A stretch of 64,000 nt of DNA from Kocuria sp. TGY1127_2 (GCF_013394385.1 NZ_AP022834.1:496001-560000), one strand, 5' to 3'. Shown: positions 8,122 through 17,707, numbered from the stretch's first letter. Notes: generated by a model from the sequence alone, not told the origin. A program made the numbers and translations.

Positions 8122-10692
8122 CTATCTTTTCCGCGAGGCGTTCTTGGTCTTCGCCGTGGCCGGTGCGTTCCACGGATCCTCCGGCCACGGGTGTTTGATG
8201 TATCTGCCACGGTTCTCCGCCCGGACTTGTGGATATACTCGTTCCCAAAAATTGGTGAGATCCTGGGTGACTGCCAGCGGCCGGCGTGCGGGGGAGAGCA
8301 AATGCAGCGTCACCGGTACGCGGCCGTCGCAGACCGAGGGACCGGTTGCCCATCCAAAACATTCTTGTAATTTCACGGCAAGGACGGGCGGGACGGTCTG
8401 CCCACGGTCATGCTCCTCCGGCTCGGGCCATTGGAGTCGCACGTGTGAGCCGCTGGGGACCAGAATGCGTTCCGGGACCAACTCGTCGAAGTGCGCGGCC
8501 TCCGGCCACGGCATCAAACCCCGCAGGGCAGAAGCCACATCGATGTTGTGGGGCGATCCGCCGGAAGCGATGACGTCGAGTCGGTTTCCCAGCCACTCTT
8601 CGGCCCGGTGCGAGAGCATCTCGAGCCTGACATCCGGCCACGGCGCACCGAAGACTGCATGCAGAAGGCCCATCCGGGCCCGAAGCGAATCGAAGGAATC
8701 TTTGGGCTTCAGAACTTCCCGCAGCCCATGCTTGGCCAATGCGTTTGCGACCGCCGCGCGTCCGGCTTCTTGTGATGGTTTGCACGACGTCGAGGACAAC
8801 TCGATGGACCCGAGCGCTTTGACCCGACGAGAGGTGACCTTGTGAGCGCCCCCGGTGGGATCAAAGACCGCTATTTCACCCTCTTGGAGGAGCTCAGCGC
8901 CCGCCAGCTGGGCAGCGTCGAAGTCCAGAACGGAAGCGGCCCTGATGAGCGGGTGCCCGTTGGCCAGTCCGACCTCCGCGACCGCGAGCCATTCCTGTCC
9001 CCTGAGAGACGAACCATGAGGAAGTGACGCTCCCGTTCCCGAGGCCATGAGATAGTCGTCGCTTCCCGCCGCTCTCAGGCGAGCGATCCGGTCCGGGAAG
9101 GCCAGCGCCGTGACCAAAGCGGCGTCGGATTCGGTCGCTGGAGTCGAATCTGGTGCGGTTGCAACCTCGTTCTCGAGGCGCCGCACCTCGTGCCGCCATG
9201 TCGCGTCCCCTTCACGTCTCAGAGCGCAGATGAGACGCCAAATGTCGGAGCCCGGTGCGCGATGATCCGATCCTAGGGCAGCCACGATTTCTGCGGCGGA
9301 GCGCGAACCGACCAACGGCGCACCGTCGAACAGTGCGCGCGCCAACCGTGGGTCCGCGGGCACGCTCGCGAGTTTGCGGCCCAGTTCGGTCGCGCGCTCG
9401 CCGTCGTCGATGGCGCCGAGAGCGTGCAGGACCTCACGCGCGTTCGTATGGGCGCGTTCCGGAAGCGGATCCGGCAGCCTGAGCCCGGCTCCGCCCGGGG
9501 CACCCCAGCACGCGAGGTCGAGCGTCGCGGCGGTCAGATCGCTCGTGACAATCTCGGGTGGCGTCGTTGCAGGTCGTGCCGCGAAATCTGCGGAGCTCAG
9601 GCACCGCACGACGACGCCCGGGCCCTCGCGGGCGGCACGGCCCGCACGCTGGGCCATCGCCGCTTTCGAGGCACCGACGGTCACCAGGCCGCTCATTCCG
9701 CGCATAGCGTCGAGTCGTTGCTGCCGGTCCAGCCCGGCGTCGACGACGAGCCGGACTCCGGGAACCGTCACGGCGGATTCGGCGACATTTGTGGACAGCA
9801 CAATGCGTTGCGGCCCACCCAATGAACCTTTCAAGATGCGGTCCTGCTCACGAGGAAGAGTCCTGCCCATGAGCGTCAGCACCTCGGCGTCACGGCCCAA
9901 ACGATTCCTGAGGTCCCCGGCCACGCGGTCGATCTCTCGGGCACCCGGCAAGAAAACCAGAACGTCACAGTTGACGTCGATCCGATGACGTTCGACCGTC
10001 GCGGCCACGTGTCGCAGAAAATCGGGTGTCACGCCGCGTGCGTCGAAGGTCGTTGCAGGGGGAGGCGCCCATAACTCAGTGAGCGGGAATGCGGTGCTCG
10101 CCACGGACGCGATCGGAACGGGGGCGCCGTCATCGCCCAAAAGCTTGGCCCACTGTGCGGCGTCCAGCGTTGCGGACATCGCGATCAGCGAGAGATCGTC
10201 ACGGAGCTCAGCCAGTTGTCTGAGCATGCCGAAGGCCAAATCGGAGTCGAGATGACGCTCGTGGACCTCGTCGAGGATCACACAGGAGACATTGGCCAAT
10301 GCGGGATCGTGGATGAGTCGTCTGAGGAGCACGCCCGTCGTCACGAATTCCACGCGTGTTGAGGTGGAGACTTTGCGTTCGCCTCGGACCGTGTAACCAA
10401 CGTGTTCGCCGATGCTGCTCTTCGACAGCTGCGCCAGGCGATGAGCGGCGGAACGGGCTGCTATGCGCCGCGGCTGGGTCACCACGACTCGTTCTGGGAC
10501 CTCGCCACGGACGGCCTGCTCGTGGATCCAATTGGCCATGTACGGCGGAACCAGAGTCGTCTTGCCCGTACCCGGTGGCGCTTCGACCACGGCCCGGATT
10601 GTTCCTCGGGCGTTGCTCGAGGTGCCCAGCGAGGGCAAGAGCCCCGCGGCAGGCAGGGTGGCGCTCATGGTTTCGAGGTCGAAGATGCTCAC
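8122..10692 (-). CDS. hrpB: ATP-dependent helicase HrpB
   Basis: A DEAH-box helicase of about 856 residues of the HrpB family. APPGTGKTT (Walker A), DEVHERHLDSDL (motif II), SATLD (motif III) and QRAGRAAREGPG (motif VI) are all present, followed by the HrpB-specific C-terminal part ending in the Trp- and Pro-rich segment FWERVYPQVR and HPWPEDPW. HrpB proteins are RNA-helicase-like, but their bacterial role is not settled. I chose the GTG at 10692 because the residues after it (SIFDLE) match the usual N-terminal start of the family and avoid overlap with the upstream gene; an ATG at 10788 and an ATG at 10668 are alternatives. It converges on recQ with about 70 bases between. Confidence 0.88.
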   Translation of the reverse strand: MSIFDLETMSATLPAAGLLPSLGTSSNARGTIRAVVEAPPGTGKTTLVPPYMANWIHEQAVRGEVPERVVVTQPRRIAARSAAHRLAQLSKSSIGEHVGYTVRGERKVSTSTRVEFVTTGVLLRRLIHDPALANVSCVILDEVHERHLDSDLAFGMLRQLAELRDDLSLIAMSATLDAAQWAKLLGDDGAPVPIASVASTAFPLTELWAPPPATTFDARGVTPDFLRHVAATVERHRIDVNCDVLVFLPGAREIDRVAGDLRNRLGRDAEVLTLMGRTLPREQDRILKGSLGGPQRIVLSTNVAESAVTVPGVRLVVDAGLDRQQRLDAMRGMSGLVTVGASKAAMAQRAGRAAREGPGVVVRCLSSADFAARPATTPPEIVTSDLTAATLDLACWGAPGGAGLRLPDPLPERAHTNAREVLHALGAIDDGERATELGRKLASVPADPRLARALFDGAPLVGSRSAAEIVAALGSDHRAPGSDIWRLICALRREGDATWRHEVRRLENEVATAPDSTPATESDAALVTALAFPDRIARLRAAGSDDYLMASGTGASLPHGSSLRGQEWLAVAEVGLANGHPLIRAASVLDFDAAQLAGAELLQEGEIAVFDPTGGAHKVTSRRVKALGSIELSSTSCKPSQEAGRAAVANALAKHGLREVLKPKDSFDSLRARMGLLHAVFGAPWPDVRLEMLSHRAEEWLGNRLDVIASGGSPHNIDVASALRGLMPWPEAAHFDELVPERILVPSGSHVRLQWPEPEEHDRGQTVPPVLAVKLQECFGWATGPSVCDGRVPVTLHLLSPARRPLAVTQDLTNFWERVYPQVRAENRGRYIKHPWPEDPWNAPATAKTKNASRKR

Positions 10693-10736
10693 CGAGTCAG
10701 TGTGCCTCTCGGATACCGCGACACAAAACGGTGAAC

Positions 10737-11675
10737 CTAGCCCGGGAGATTCTCGAACAGGGCCTTCGCGGTGACGAGGTCCTGCCATCCCATTCCGACG
10801 GTCTTGAACAACGCGGGTCGAGACGGATCGCGTTTCCCGTCGAGTACGAGCGAGGAAAGGTCGTGCAGATCTCCACGGCGGATGAGGTGCCGTTCGATCG
10901 CGATGACGGCGTCCCCCGCTTCCCGCAACGCCGTTTCCACGTCCTCGACGTAGAATGCAGCGCGTCGGGCCAGAGCATCGTCTGTCTCTCGCGCATCCGG
11001 TGTGTGCGAGCCCATTGCGACGACGACTGCGCCATCCTGCACGGTTTCACCATCGAAAAGCGGTTCTTTGGCGCTCGTGCAACAAGCGATAATGTCGGCC
11101 TGGGCGACATCCTCCGCGGTGCCCGCCTTGGCATTGAAGCCCTCAGCTATCAGCGTTTCCACGAGGCGCCCCGTCTTGTTGGCGCTCCTTCCGACGACCT
11201 TGACGCTGGAGATTTCCCGAACCGCCGCGGCCGCCCGAACGTGATATTCGGCCTGAGGTCCCGTCCCGAACACCACGAGCCGGCTTGCACCGGGAGCGGC
11301 CAACATTTCGATGCCCAGCGCCGAGACGGCAGGGGTGCGAATTGCGGTCAATGCCACGCCGTCGATCACGGCCAGCGGGGTCAGAGACTCCGAATCGAAG
11401 AGCATGTAATTGCCCTGAATCAGAGGAATTCCATTACTGGGGTTCTCCGGTCCTACAGTCAGGATCTTGATGCCGGCGTAGTCGCCGAACTCACCGGGCA
11501 TCATCAAGAATTCGCCGTGGAGTAGCTTCGCCGAAGTGCGGGGGTGCGCCTGTGCCGGATCATAACCCTGGAGAAGCGCTTGCTTCAGGGCGTCCACCGC
11601 GGCTCTCATCGGCAGATGAGCCAACACTTGTTCGGCGTTGATGTTTCTGATGTCGGGCGATGCCAATTCGGACAT
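10737..11675 (-). CDS. Ornithine cyclodeaminase/mu-crystallin family protein
   Basis: A 312-residue NAD(P)-dependent protein of the OCD/mu-crystallin family, which includes ornithine cyclodeaminase, alanine dehydrogenase and ketimine reductases. The Rossmann motif VVFGTGPQAEYHVRA is in the centre, preceded by the family segment LTAIRTPAVSALG. The ATG at 11675 has GGAGG at four to five bases; an upstream in-frame ATG at 11729 lacks this. It lies 45 bases upstream of the hrpB start and may be co-transcribed. The catalytic aspartate of true ornithine cyclodeaminase cannot be confirmed by eye, so I do not assign a substrate. Confidence 0.82.
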   Translation of the reverse strand: MSELASPDIRNINAEQVLAHLPMRAAVDALKQALLQGYDPAQAHPRTSAKLLHGEFLMMPGEFGDYAGIKILTVGPENPSNGIPLIQGNYMLFDSESLTPLAVIDGVALTAIRTPAVSALGIEMLAAPGASRLVVFGTGPQAEYHVRAAAAVREISSVKVVGRSANKTGRLVETLIAEGFNAKAGTAEDVAQADIIACCTSAKEPLFDGETVQDGAVVVAMGSHTPDARETDDALARRAAFYVEDVETALREAGDAVIAIERHLIRRGDLHDLSSLVLDGKRDPSRPALFKTVGMGWQDLVTAKALFENLPG

Positions 11676-11801
11676 TGATCCTCCACGGCTCGCTCTTGCC
11701 TGCGGGCCGACTAGCGCGTCTGTCTGCACACGTGAGTCTACCGATCTCTTGGAGATCGTGTGCCCTCAAAAAGGGATGGAGATTCCGCGGGCGATCGAAA
11801 A

Positions 11802-11829
11802 GGCCGGCCCCTCTGGCGAGGAGCCGGCC
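11802..11829 (-). terminator. Rho-independent terminator of the large wall protein gene
   Basis: GGCCGGC pairs with GCCGGCC, with an inner CCTC/GAGG stem and a four-base loop. On the minus strand the hairpin is followed directly by TTTTC, seven bases after the stop of the wall-anchored protein gene. Confidence 0.85.
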
Positions 11830-11835
11830 GAAGGA

Positions 11836-14775
11836 TCAGGTCTCGGCATCCGTCCGAGCGTTCTGGCGTCGTCGGTACGCCGTCACTGCGACGAGTGTCG
11901 AGCCGAGCAGCAGGGTGCAGATCGTGACGGCTCGGGGGATATTGATCGATGTGCCTGTCTTGGCCAACGAACCTCCGGCCTGGGCCGAAGGGCCGTGTGG
12001 CGGCCTCGAGCCGAAGAGGTGCCCGTTGGCGATCCCCTGATCCTCCGATTCTCCGTGGCCCTCGGGAAGCGACGTGCCGGATTCGGAATCGAAGACGTGG
12101 CTGCTCCCAGCGTGCATCGCGGGATCCGACGTATTTGCCGTGGTTAGCGGAATTCCGGCGGCACGCCCAAGCGATGTCTGCGGCCCCGGACTGACCACGG
12201 AGCCGGAAACGCGAGTGCCGCTGCCGGAACCGCTGTTTCCTGAGCCCTCGCTGTCGGAGCCGCCATTGTGCATACCGTCACCGTTGGTCCCCAGATTGCT
12301 CTTACCGCCATCCCCGGAGGAAGCGCCCCCATGATGATCGGTGTGGCTACCGGAGTGGTCGGAATCGGGCTGACCCTCGGCGTCCTTCCCATGGGTATTG
12401 TCCGTTTTATGGTCATAACCAGATCCGGCCCCGGTACCGGTCCATCCGGTACCGCACTGATCATCCGTGGGATTCCCGACGACAACCCGCAGGTTCTGCG
12501 TATCCGAGCGGACTGACGTGCCGCCCCTGCTCTTCCCGGAGTAGGAGACATCAAAGGAATAGACACCCGGTTTGGTAAAGACCCAGTTTGCGTGGGCATG
12601 TGTTCCGTAGGTGATGTTGATGTCGGTCTTGTTCTTCGTGGAGTCGAGCATCACGTTGACCTTGCCTCCCAGATTTCCGTCCGAGAACATTCCGAAGTGT
12701 GCGTCCTTCGGCATCTGGGTGGGCTTGATGGTCAGGTTCACGCCGTTCTGGTCGAAGGTCGGAAAATCGATGCCTTGGGTGTTGTACCCGGGCCAGATGA
12801 TTCCCGGGCTCTGCGTCTGGGACAGACCATAGAATTCCGAACCTTCGGGGCCGATGAAATCCAGTGCCGGGTCCTTCATCGCGCTGCCGTTCCTCTTGTG
12901 GCGGGCATGGTTCGAGACCATGAATTTGACGTCATTCAGGTTGCGTTCAACCGTGCCTTTGCTGTGTTGGCCCGTCTCGTCGCTCAGGGCAACCGAAAGC
13001 CCGTTGCTCGATCCTTTTCCGACGATGTCAACGTGTCCGTCGTCCAAGGCCAGACGTCGATCGAGGTCGGGATCCACGCATTTGTCGTCGTTCGAGGGCT
13101 CTTTCGGTTTGGGATCGCCCGGCCGGTCCGAAGGATAAGGTCCGGGTGCGACGGTTGGGGGCGCGGATGCCGAAGGCTCAGGTTGCGGGGAATCCGTGTC
13201 GGAGGACTGGTCGAGCGTCAGGGACCCGGTGATCGACTGCGGTTTGTCCTTGGTGACAGGGCCCTCGAGCAGCCGTGCATCGGCGAAGGCGTTCATATCC
13301 GGGTGGGGTGTGACGGTGCTTCGGAAAACGCTGGATTCTTCGATGAAATCGGTCTCGTAGAACGCGGTCCCGACGCCATCCGTGACCTGAGTTTCAAAGG
13401 TCGACGTCGGATGCTTAGAGTCGGCGTTGTCGTAGATCCCGCCGGTGACCACGCCGCGGAACTTCGGGTCCTTGAACCGGACCGTGACCTTGGTGTGCCC
13501 ATATTCCTCGACCGGGGTCAACTCGATCGTGTAGTCGGTGCTCTCGGGGGTGTGGCGTTTGGTCGGCGATGCGGTATTTGCCGGGTCAGGGTGCTTGTCG
13601 GGCCAGTCACCGTGGCCCTGATCGGAAGAGACGTGGGCCTGCTTGCCGGGGGCGTACTTCAATTCGGGGCTGATCCAGCGCGGCGCGGAACCGTCTTTGG
13701 GAACGAAGATGCCCTGGAGGGACGAATCCTCGAAACCCATGAGCTCATCCCAGGATGCCTTGCCGTTCTCCACAGGCAGGTCGGTCAGGAAGTAGCCCTG
13801 ATTGTAAAGTGTCAGGGTGCCCTCGACCGGTTTTCCGGCCTCGAAGGATATTGTGCTGAGTTTCTCGTCGCCGTCATTCTTCTCGCCCGCGTGGGGAGAA
13901 ACGGCCAATCGATAATTTGCGGTGTCCAGCCCCGCGTCCGAGGCTTTGTCGAAACTCTCCTTGAGAGGAGCGGTGGCACCCTCCAACGGTTTCCGCCCGC
14001 CGACCTGGACCACCATGGTGGTCGGCTTGGACTGGATGGTACTTCCGTCCGTACCACGGGCCACGGTCCGGTAGGTCAGCTCGTAGCGACCCGGTCTGGA
14101 GTAGAGGGTTTCGTTGTGAGTGTGTCTGCCGGGCACGAGGCGTTGGAAGTGCCACCCTTCGTCGGATGAGCTCAGCAAACGGACGACGTCCTGAGGGTAA
14201 TTGTCGGCCGTGTACTTGAGCATTTCGACGCGGCCCGGCCCATCGACCGAGAGTAGATCGAGGAAGAACGATTTGTCGCGGAATTTCTCCACTGGGATGT
14301 CGGTGTCCGCACCGAAGCCCATCCAAATGGGGTCGTGGTTGTTGATCGGCAGACCGGGCGCCATGTACCAGGTCTTGCCGGCCCCTTTCAGGAAGTCGAG
14401 GTTCGGGCTGTCCGTAACCGTGAACTGGTATTGATTCTTTCCGGAGCGGTTCCAGCCTTTGCCAACCCATGCGACGGTCGATTCCAACGGCAGTTCCTGT
14501 CCCCTGTACTCGTTGAAGAGCGTGAAATGACCGTTCTTCCAGTACGTCTTGGGGGCATCCACGTGCGCCCTGGTGGTGACGGTGCGTCCGTCGTCGGGAC
14601 CCGCCCACGCGGGCGTCGATCCGAGCGCCAGGGCGAGGACTGCGAAACAGGCCGTGACCCATTGTGTTCCTCGACGCCATGGTTTTGCAGTGCGAGACGT
14701 TCGAGTCGATTCTTTCATTGATGAGGGCGGAGGAGTCGATCGTGGACCCGAGAAGCGGCTCCTGACTGTGGGCAT
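11836..14775 (-). CDS. LAxTG wall-anchored repeat protein of the anchored-repeat ABC transporter system
   Basis: A 979-residue secreted protein that resembles the TIGR03773 family of transporter-associated repeat proteins. It has a long N-region then a hydrophobic signal ending STPAWA (about 40-58), a first surface domain (about 65-260), a middle region rich in beta-type sequence, a second surface domain (about 565-775), a His/Asp/Ser/Gly-rich linker (about 785-880), and a sorting signal LAKTG (about 937-941) with a hydrophobic helix and RRR tail. The motifs GRHTHNETLYSRPG and GTHAHANWVFTKPG are the HxH motifs of the two domains. GAAAGGA before the ATG at 14775 supports that start. It diverges from the transporter operon, and likely binds metal or a metal complex at the wall. 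Function is inferred from context. Confidence 0.8.
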   Translation of the reverse strand: MPTVRSRFSGPRSTPPPSSMKESTRTSRTAKPWRRGTQWVTACFAVLALALGSTPAWAGPDDGRTVTTRAHVDAPKTYWKNGHFTLFNEYRGQELPLESTVAWVGKGWNRSGKNQYQFTVTDSPNLDFLKGAGKTWYMAPGLPINNHDPIWMGFGADTDIPVEKFRDKSFFLDLLSVDGPGRVEMLKYTADNYPQDVVRLLSSSDEGWHFQRLVPGRHTHNETLYSRPGRYELTYRTVARGTDGSTIQSKPTTMVVQVGGRKPLEGATAPLKESFDKASDAGLDTANYRLAVSPHAGEKNDGDEKLSTISFEAGKPVEGTLTLYNQGYFLTDLPVENGKASWDELMGFEDSSLQGIFVPKDGSAPRWISPELKYAPGKQAHVSSDQGHGDWPDKHPDPANTASPTKRHTPESTDYTIELTPVEEYGHTKVTVRFKDPKFRGVVTGGIYDNADSKHPTSTFETQVTDGVGTAFYETDFIEESSVFRSTVTPHPDMNAFADARLLEGPVTKDKPQSITGSLTLDQSSDTDSPQPEPSASAPPTVAPGPYPSDRPGDPKPKEPSNDDKCVDPDLDRRLALDDGHVDIVGKGSSNGLSVALSDETGQHSKGTVERNLNDVKFMVSNHARHKRNGSAMKDPALDFIGPEGSEFYGLSQTQSPGIIWPGYNTQGIDFPTFDQNGVNLTIKPTQMPKDAHFGMFSDGNLGGKVNVMLDSTKNKTDINITYGTHAHANWVFTKPGVYSFDVSYSGKSRGGTSVRSDTQNLRVVVGNPTDDQCGTGWTGTGAGSGYDHKTDNTHGKDAEGQPDSDHSGSHTDHHGGASSGDGGKSNLGTNGDGMHNGGSDSEGSGNSGSGSGTRVSGSVVSPGPQTSLGRAAGIPLTTANTSDPAMHAGSSHVFDSESGTSLPEGHGESEDQGIANGHLFGSRPPHGPSAQAGGSLAKTGTSINIPRAVTICTLLLGSTLVAVTAYRRRQNARTDAET

Positions 14776-14896
14776 TGGCGTCCTTTCTCAGAAGGTGGGT
14801 GACTGCGATGAAATGGCGGAAGATCGCGCCCGGTCGCTTGTTCTCCGCGGCGAACCCGATGTGGCGCAAGGGGAGTGGCACGACCATAACTCAAGA

Positions 14897-14914
14897 TGCG
14901 AATGATTTTTATTA
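14897..14914. promoter_or_regulatory. Zur-like operator between the divergent transporter and wall-protein genes
   Basis: TGCGAATGATTTTTATTA differs at three positions from the AT-rich TGAAAATGATTTTCATTA pattern of actinobacterial Zur operators. It overlaps a -10-like TAATAA (minus strand, 14909-14914) that sits 17 bases from TTGGCT (minus strand, 14932-14937). It also overlaps the -35 zone of a plus-strand TATAAA (14924-14929). A repressor here could shut both directions. The comparison is from memory of the consensus; binding is inference. Confidence 0.5.
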
Positions 14915-14993
14915 ATTATGTACTATAAAGTAGCCAACATTTCGACTTGCTGTTCTCTGCCGCGGTGTCGCCCGTCGCATGGAAAGGACCTCG

Positions 14994-16085
14994 ATGAATC
15001 GCACATCTTCAGTACATGACAGTCACCAAAACCGGCGTTGGGGACGTCGCATGGCGGCCACCTCACTGACTTCGCTCGCGCTCGCGGCAGGCCTCGTCTC
15101 GCAACCGCTGGCCGTGCAATCGGCCATCGCCGCGGACCGCCCCGAGGTCTGCTCGTCGAACCAGGCTCCGGAAGTCGAAGTCGTCCATGAAGGCCACTTC
15201 GATTTCGGGGCCCGGCTGATGGACGGGACTCTCAAAAGCGCGGTCAAAGATGACCGGAGCCATCCGGCACAGTGGAAGACCGGCCAAAACCTGGTATTCG
15301 CTCTAGGAGATGCCGCGAAGAAAAAGATGCCGGCGGGTATGGAGGACATTGCACAACAAGGCTCGGAGGTCTACCTCATCGGAGCCAGCCAGGAAGCGAA
15401 CGTGCCCTGGTTGGGATGGAACACTCAGGACGCGGCACTGGTCGATCAAGGGGCCGAGGACGTGACGATGTCGCTGGATTCGGTCGATGGTCCAGGGGAT
15501 CTGAGCGTCTTCTTGACCGGGAACTTCGGCAACGGTGCAACGCCGGTGTTCTCGACCAAGGGGCAGAACGCGTACAAGGTCCCCCTCAATACCCACCAGC
15601 ACGGCAACTGGGTCTTCACAAAGCCGGGGGCCTACACCGCGACCGTGACCTTCACCGCGAAGCTCAAGAACGGTGAGCAGAAGACTTCCACAAGCAAACT
15701 GCGTTTCGCGGTCGGCGAGGCTGCCGTCACCGACGCGTACAAGAATCCCGGTGCCGGTGCTTACCCCGACGAGTGCTGGACCGGTGACGACAAAGTCAGC
15801 GGCAACAAAGCTGCGGGCCATGATCCCGGCAACCACCAGCAGGGTACCGGTGGAACGGACAGCAGCCCGTCGGAGGGCGGAGCCGGAACCACCGGTACCT
15901 CCGGGACGAACGCCGCCAGCGCCTCCACCAACGGTGCGCAGCAAGCCGCCTCCGGCACGGGACAACTTGCCGAAACAGGGCCGGTTGAAGACGCCATGCT
16001 CGTCAACGCGCTCTACGGCGTGACGCTGCTACTCAGCGGCGGTCTCATCGTGTGGGGGCTGCGCGGCGGGCGTCGGCGGGCGTGA
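14994..16085 (+). CDS. LAxTG surface-anchored protein with one choice-of-anchor M domain
   Basis: A 363-residue secreted protein. After a signal peptide (hydrophobic stretch ending AIAA at about 45) comes one actinobacterial surface domain of the TIGR03769 type (about 55-250) with HEGHFDFGARL, PWLGWNTQD and the HxH motif NTHQHGNWVFTKPG. A Gly/Ser/Thr/Asn-rich linker follows, then LAETG (325-329), a hydrophobic helix and RGGRRRA. LAxTG is the motif favoured by class E sortases. The ATG at 14994 has GGAAAGG just upstream and is preferred over the ATG at 14979. Its stop overlaps the next gene's GTG (GTGA), so it is the first gene of the metal transporter operon and probably the wall-exposed binding partner. 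Confidence 0.82.
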   Translation: MNRTSSVHDSHQNRRWGRRMAATSLTSLALAAGLVSQPLAVQSAIAADRPEVCSSNQAPEVEVVHEGHFDFGARLMDGTLKSAVKDDRSHPAQWKTGQNLVFALGDAAKKKMPAGMEDIAQQGSEVYLIGASQEANVPWLGWNTQDAALVDQGAEDVTMSLDSVDGPGDLSVFLTGNFGNGATPVFSTKGQNAYKVPLNTHQHGNWVFTKPGAYTATVTFTAKLKNGEQKTSTSKLRFAVGEAAVTDAYKNPGAGAYPDECWTGDDKVSGNKAAGHDPGNHQQGTGGTDSSPSEGGAGTTGTSGTNAASASTNGAQQAASGTGQLAETGPVEDAMLVNALYGVTLLLSGGLIVWGLRGGRRRA

Positions 16086-17662
16086 CCGGTCGCATTCGCG
16101 CAGTCGTGGCGGTTCTGATCCTGGTGACGGGCGGGGTGCTGAGCGGATGTTCGGTGGTTCCGAATGCGGCCGGAACCTCGCCCGCGGGTAACGAGCCTTT
16201 GCGTGTGGTCGCGACGACACCCATTCTGGCCGACCTGGCCCAGAGGATCGGCGGAAGCGAGGCCCGTGCGACATCGCTGGTTCCGGCGGGAGCGGACCCC
16301 CACTCCTACGAACCCGGTTTGAGGGACATCCGTGACATTGCGTACGCGGATCTGGCCCTCACCAACGGGATGTTGCTCGAACAACAGAAATTGCGTAGCA
16401 CGGTGCAATCGAACCTCTCGGACGGCTCGAAAGGAGCCATCCCCGTCGCCGAGAGGATCGAGAAGTACGGGGGGAGTCTGCGTCCGATGACGGAGGACCT
16501 CTCCCTGGACACAGTGTGGCTGGGGCTCAGATCAGAAGGCGGGCGGCAGGATTCTGCCGGAAGAAGCGACGAGTCTTGCGTGACGTTCCGAACCGACCGC
16601 ATCAAGGGCGGCGGACATACGGCTGCGTTCGTTTCGGGGACGTTCGGTCGTGTCACGAAGGTCGCTGACTCGGAGGCCGACGGAGCCCGCCGGCGTTCCG
16701 ACGGTAACATCACCGGCGACTTGGGATCGATCGACTTGCCTCCGGATGCTCACACCCACCTGTCCTGGGGCTTCACCGAATCCGGTCTGCACGAGGTCGA
16801 AATCCGTGCCCAGGCCCCTGGCGTTGATGTTCCTCCGTCCACCGTGTATTTCGCGGTGGGCACGGACGCGCATGAAGCCGCCGAGAGTATCGGGCCGCAT
16901 GCCCATATACTCGACGGCGGCCATGTGGACGTCACCGTGGATCTCACCAAGAGCCGCATGGTGCTCCGTGCGGAGACCGACCACGGGGCCAAGGAATACG
17001 ACCCGGCCGAAACCGTGATCGCCGTTCCGGCCAAGGCCTTGCAGGAGCTGCCCTCAGGCGCCCAGTACCGTTTTCTGGGTCGCCCGGGCGAGCAGGTCTA
17101 TCTGCTGGCCCAGGCCGTCCTCGGCGAACACGTTCACGGTGAGATCGACCCTCACTTCTGGCATTCGGTGCCCAATACGAAGGCCGCCGCCGAGGTGATC
17201 CGGGACCAGATGATCGCCGCTGCCCCTTCGCGGGCCAGTCTCTTCGAGGCCAACACGCGCGACCTGTTGCGGAATCTTGATGGTTTGGACCGGGAACTCC
17301 GCACGATCTATGACGCGATCCCGAAGCAACGCCGCAGCCTGATCACGACCCACGACGGCTACGGCTACCTGGCCGATACCTACGGATTGAAAGTTGAAGG
17401 GTTTGTGGCACCGGCCCCCGGCACCGAACCCGGTTTGCAACAACGGCGGCGCTTGTCCCGCGCCATCACAGACCTGCACATTCCGGCTGTGTTCGTGGAC
17501 AAGGGAACTATAGGCCGCGGAAATGTTCTGCAACAGGTTTCCCGTGAGCACGACGTCGAGGTCTGCGAGCTCTATTCGGACACTTTGGACAAGCAGGCGC
17601 CTCACTACGAAGACATGATGCGGGCCAACGCCACCACGATTTCCCGGTGCCTCGAACCCTGA
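16082..17662 (+). CDS. Metal ABC transporter substrate-binding lipoprotein with inserted surface domain
   Basis: A 526-residue lipoprotein of the ZnuA/cluster A-I family, resembling TIGR03772. The lipobox LSGC places the acylated Cys at 23. The N-lobe starts LRVVATTPILADLAQRIGG and has the ligand motif ADPHSYEP; the C-lobe resumes at DPHFWHSVPNTKAAA, with THDGYGYLADTYGL and the terminal YSDTLD. Between the lobes lie over 200 residues of inserted surface domain with the motif DAHTHLSWGFTESG and a second HAHILDGGHVDV element. Normal ZnuA proteins are about 300 residues, so the insert explains the length. The GTG start overlaps the previous stop. The C-lobe position usually EPGTEPS-like reads VDKGTIGRGN, an unusual exchange. 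Likely cargo is Zn or Mn. Confidence 0.85.
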   Translation: MTGRIRAVVAVLILVTGGVLSGCSVVPNAAGTSPAGNEPLRVVATTPILADLAQRIGGSEARATSLVPAGADPHSYEPGLRDIRDIAYADLALTNGMLLEQQKLRSTVQSNLSDGSKGAIPVAERIEKYGGSLRPMTEDLSLDTVWLGLRSEGGRQDSAGRSDESCVTFRTDRIKGGGHTAAFVSGTFGRVTKVADSEADGARRRSDGNITGDLGSIDLPPDAHTHLSWGFTESGLHEVEIRAQAPGVDVPPSTVYFAVGTDAHEAAESIGPHAHILDGGHVDVTVDLTKSRMVLRAETDHGAKEYDPAETVIAVPAKALQELPSGAQYRFLGRPGEQVYLLAQAVLGEHVHGEIDPHFWHSVPNTKAAAEVIRDQMIAAAPSRASLFEANTRDLLRNLDGLDRELRTIYDAIPKQRRSLITTHDGYGYLADTYGLKVEGFVAPAPGTEPGLQQRRRLSRAITDLHIPAVFVDKGTIGRGNVLQQVSREHDVEVCELYSDTLDKQAPHYEDMMRANATTISRCLEP

Positions 17663-17707
17663 GAGACCCGGGGGAGTCTCCCTACTGAACCGTTGAACAC
17701 AGAGAAT

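Noticed and set aside
10356-11525. 389-codon plus-strand frame opposite hrpB and the OCD-family gene
   Set aside because: It spans two real genes on the other strand and has no family character.
12592-14169. 525-codon frame opposite the large wall protein
   Set aside because: An antisense shadow caused by high GC at third positions; no signal peptide, motif or start signal.
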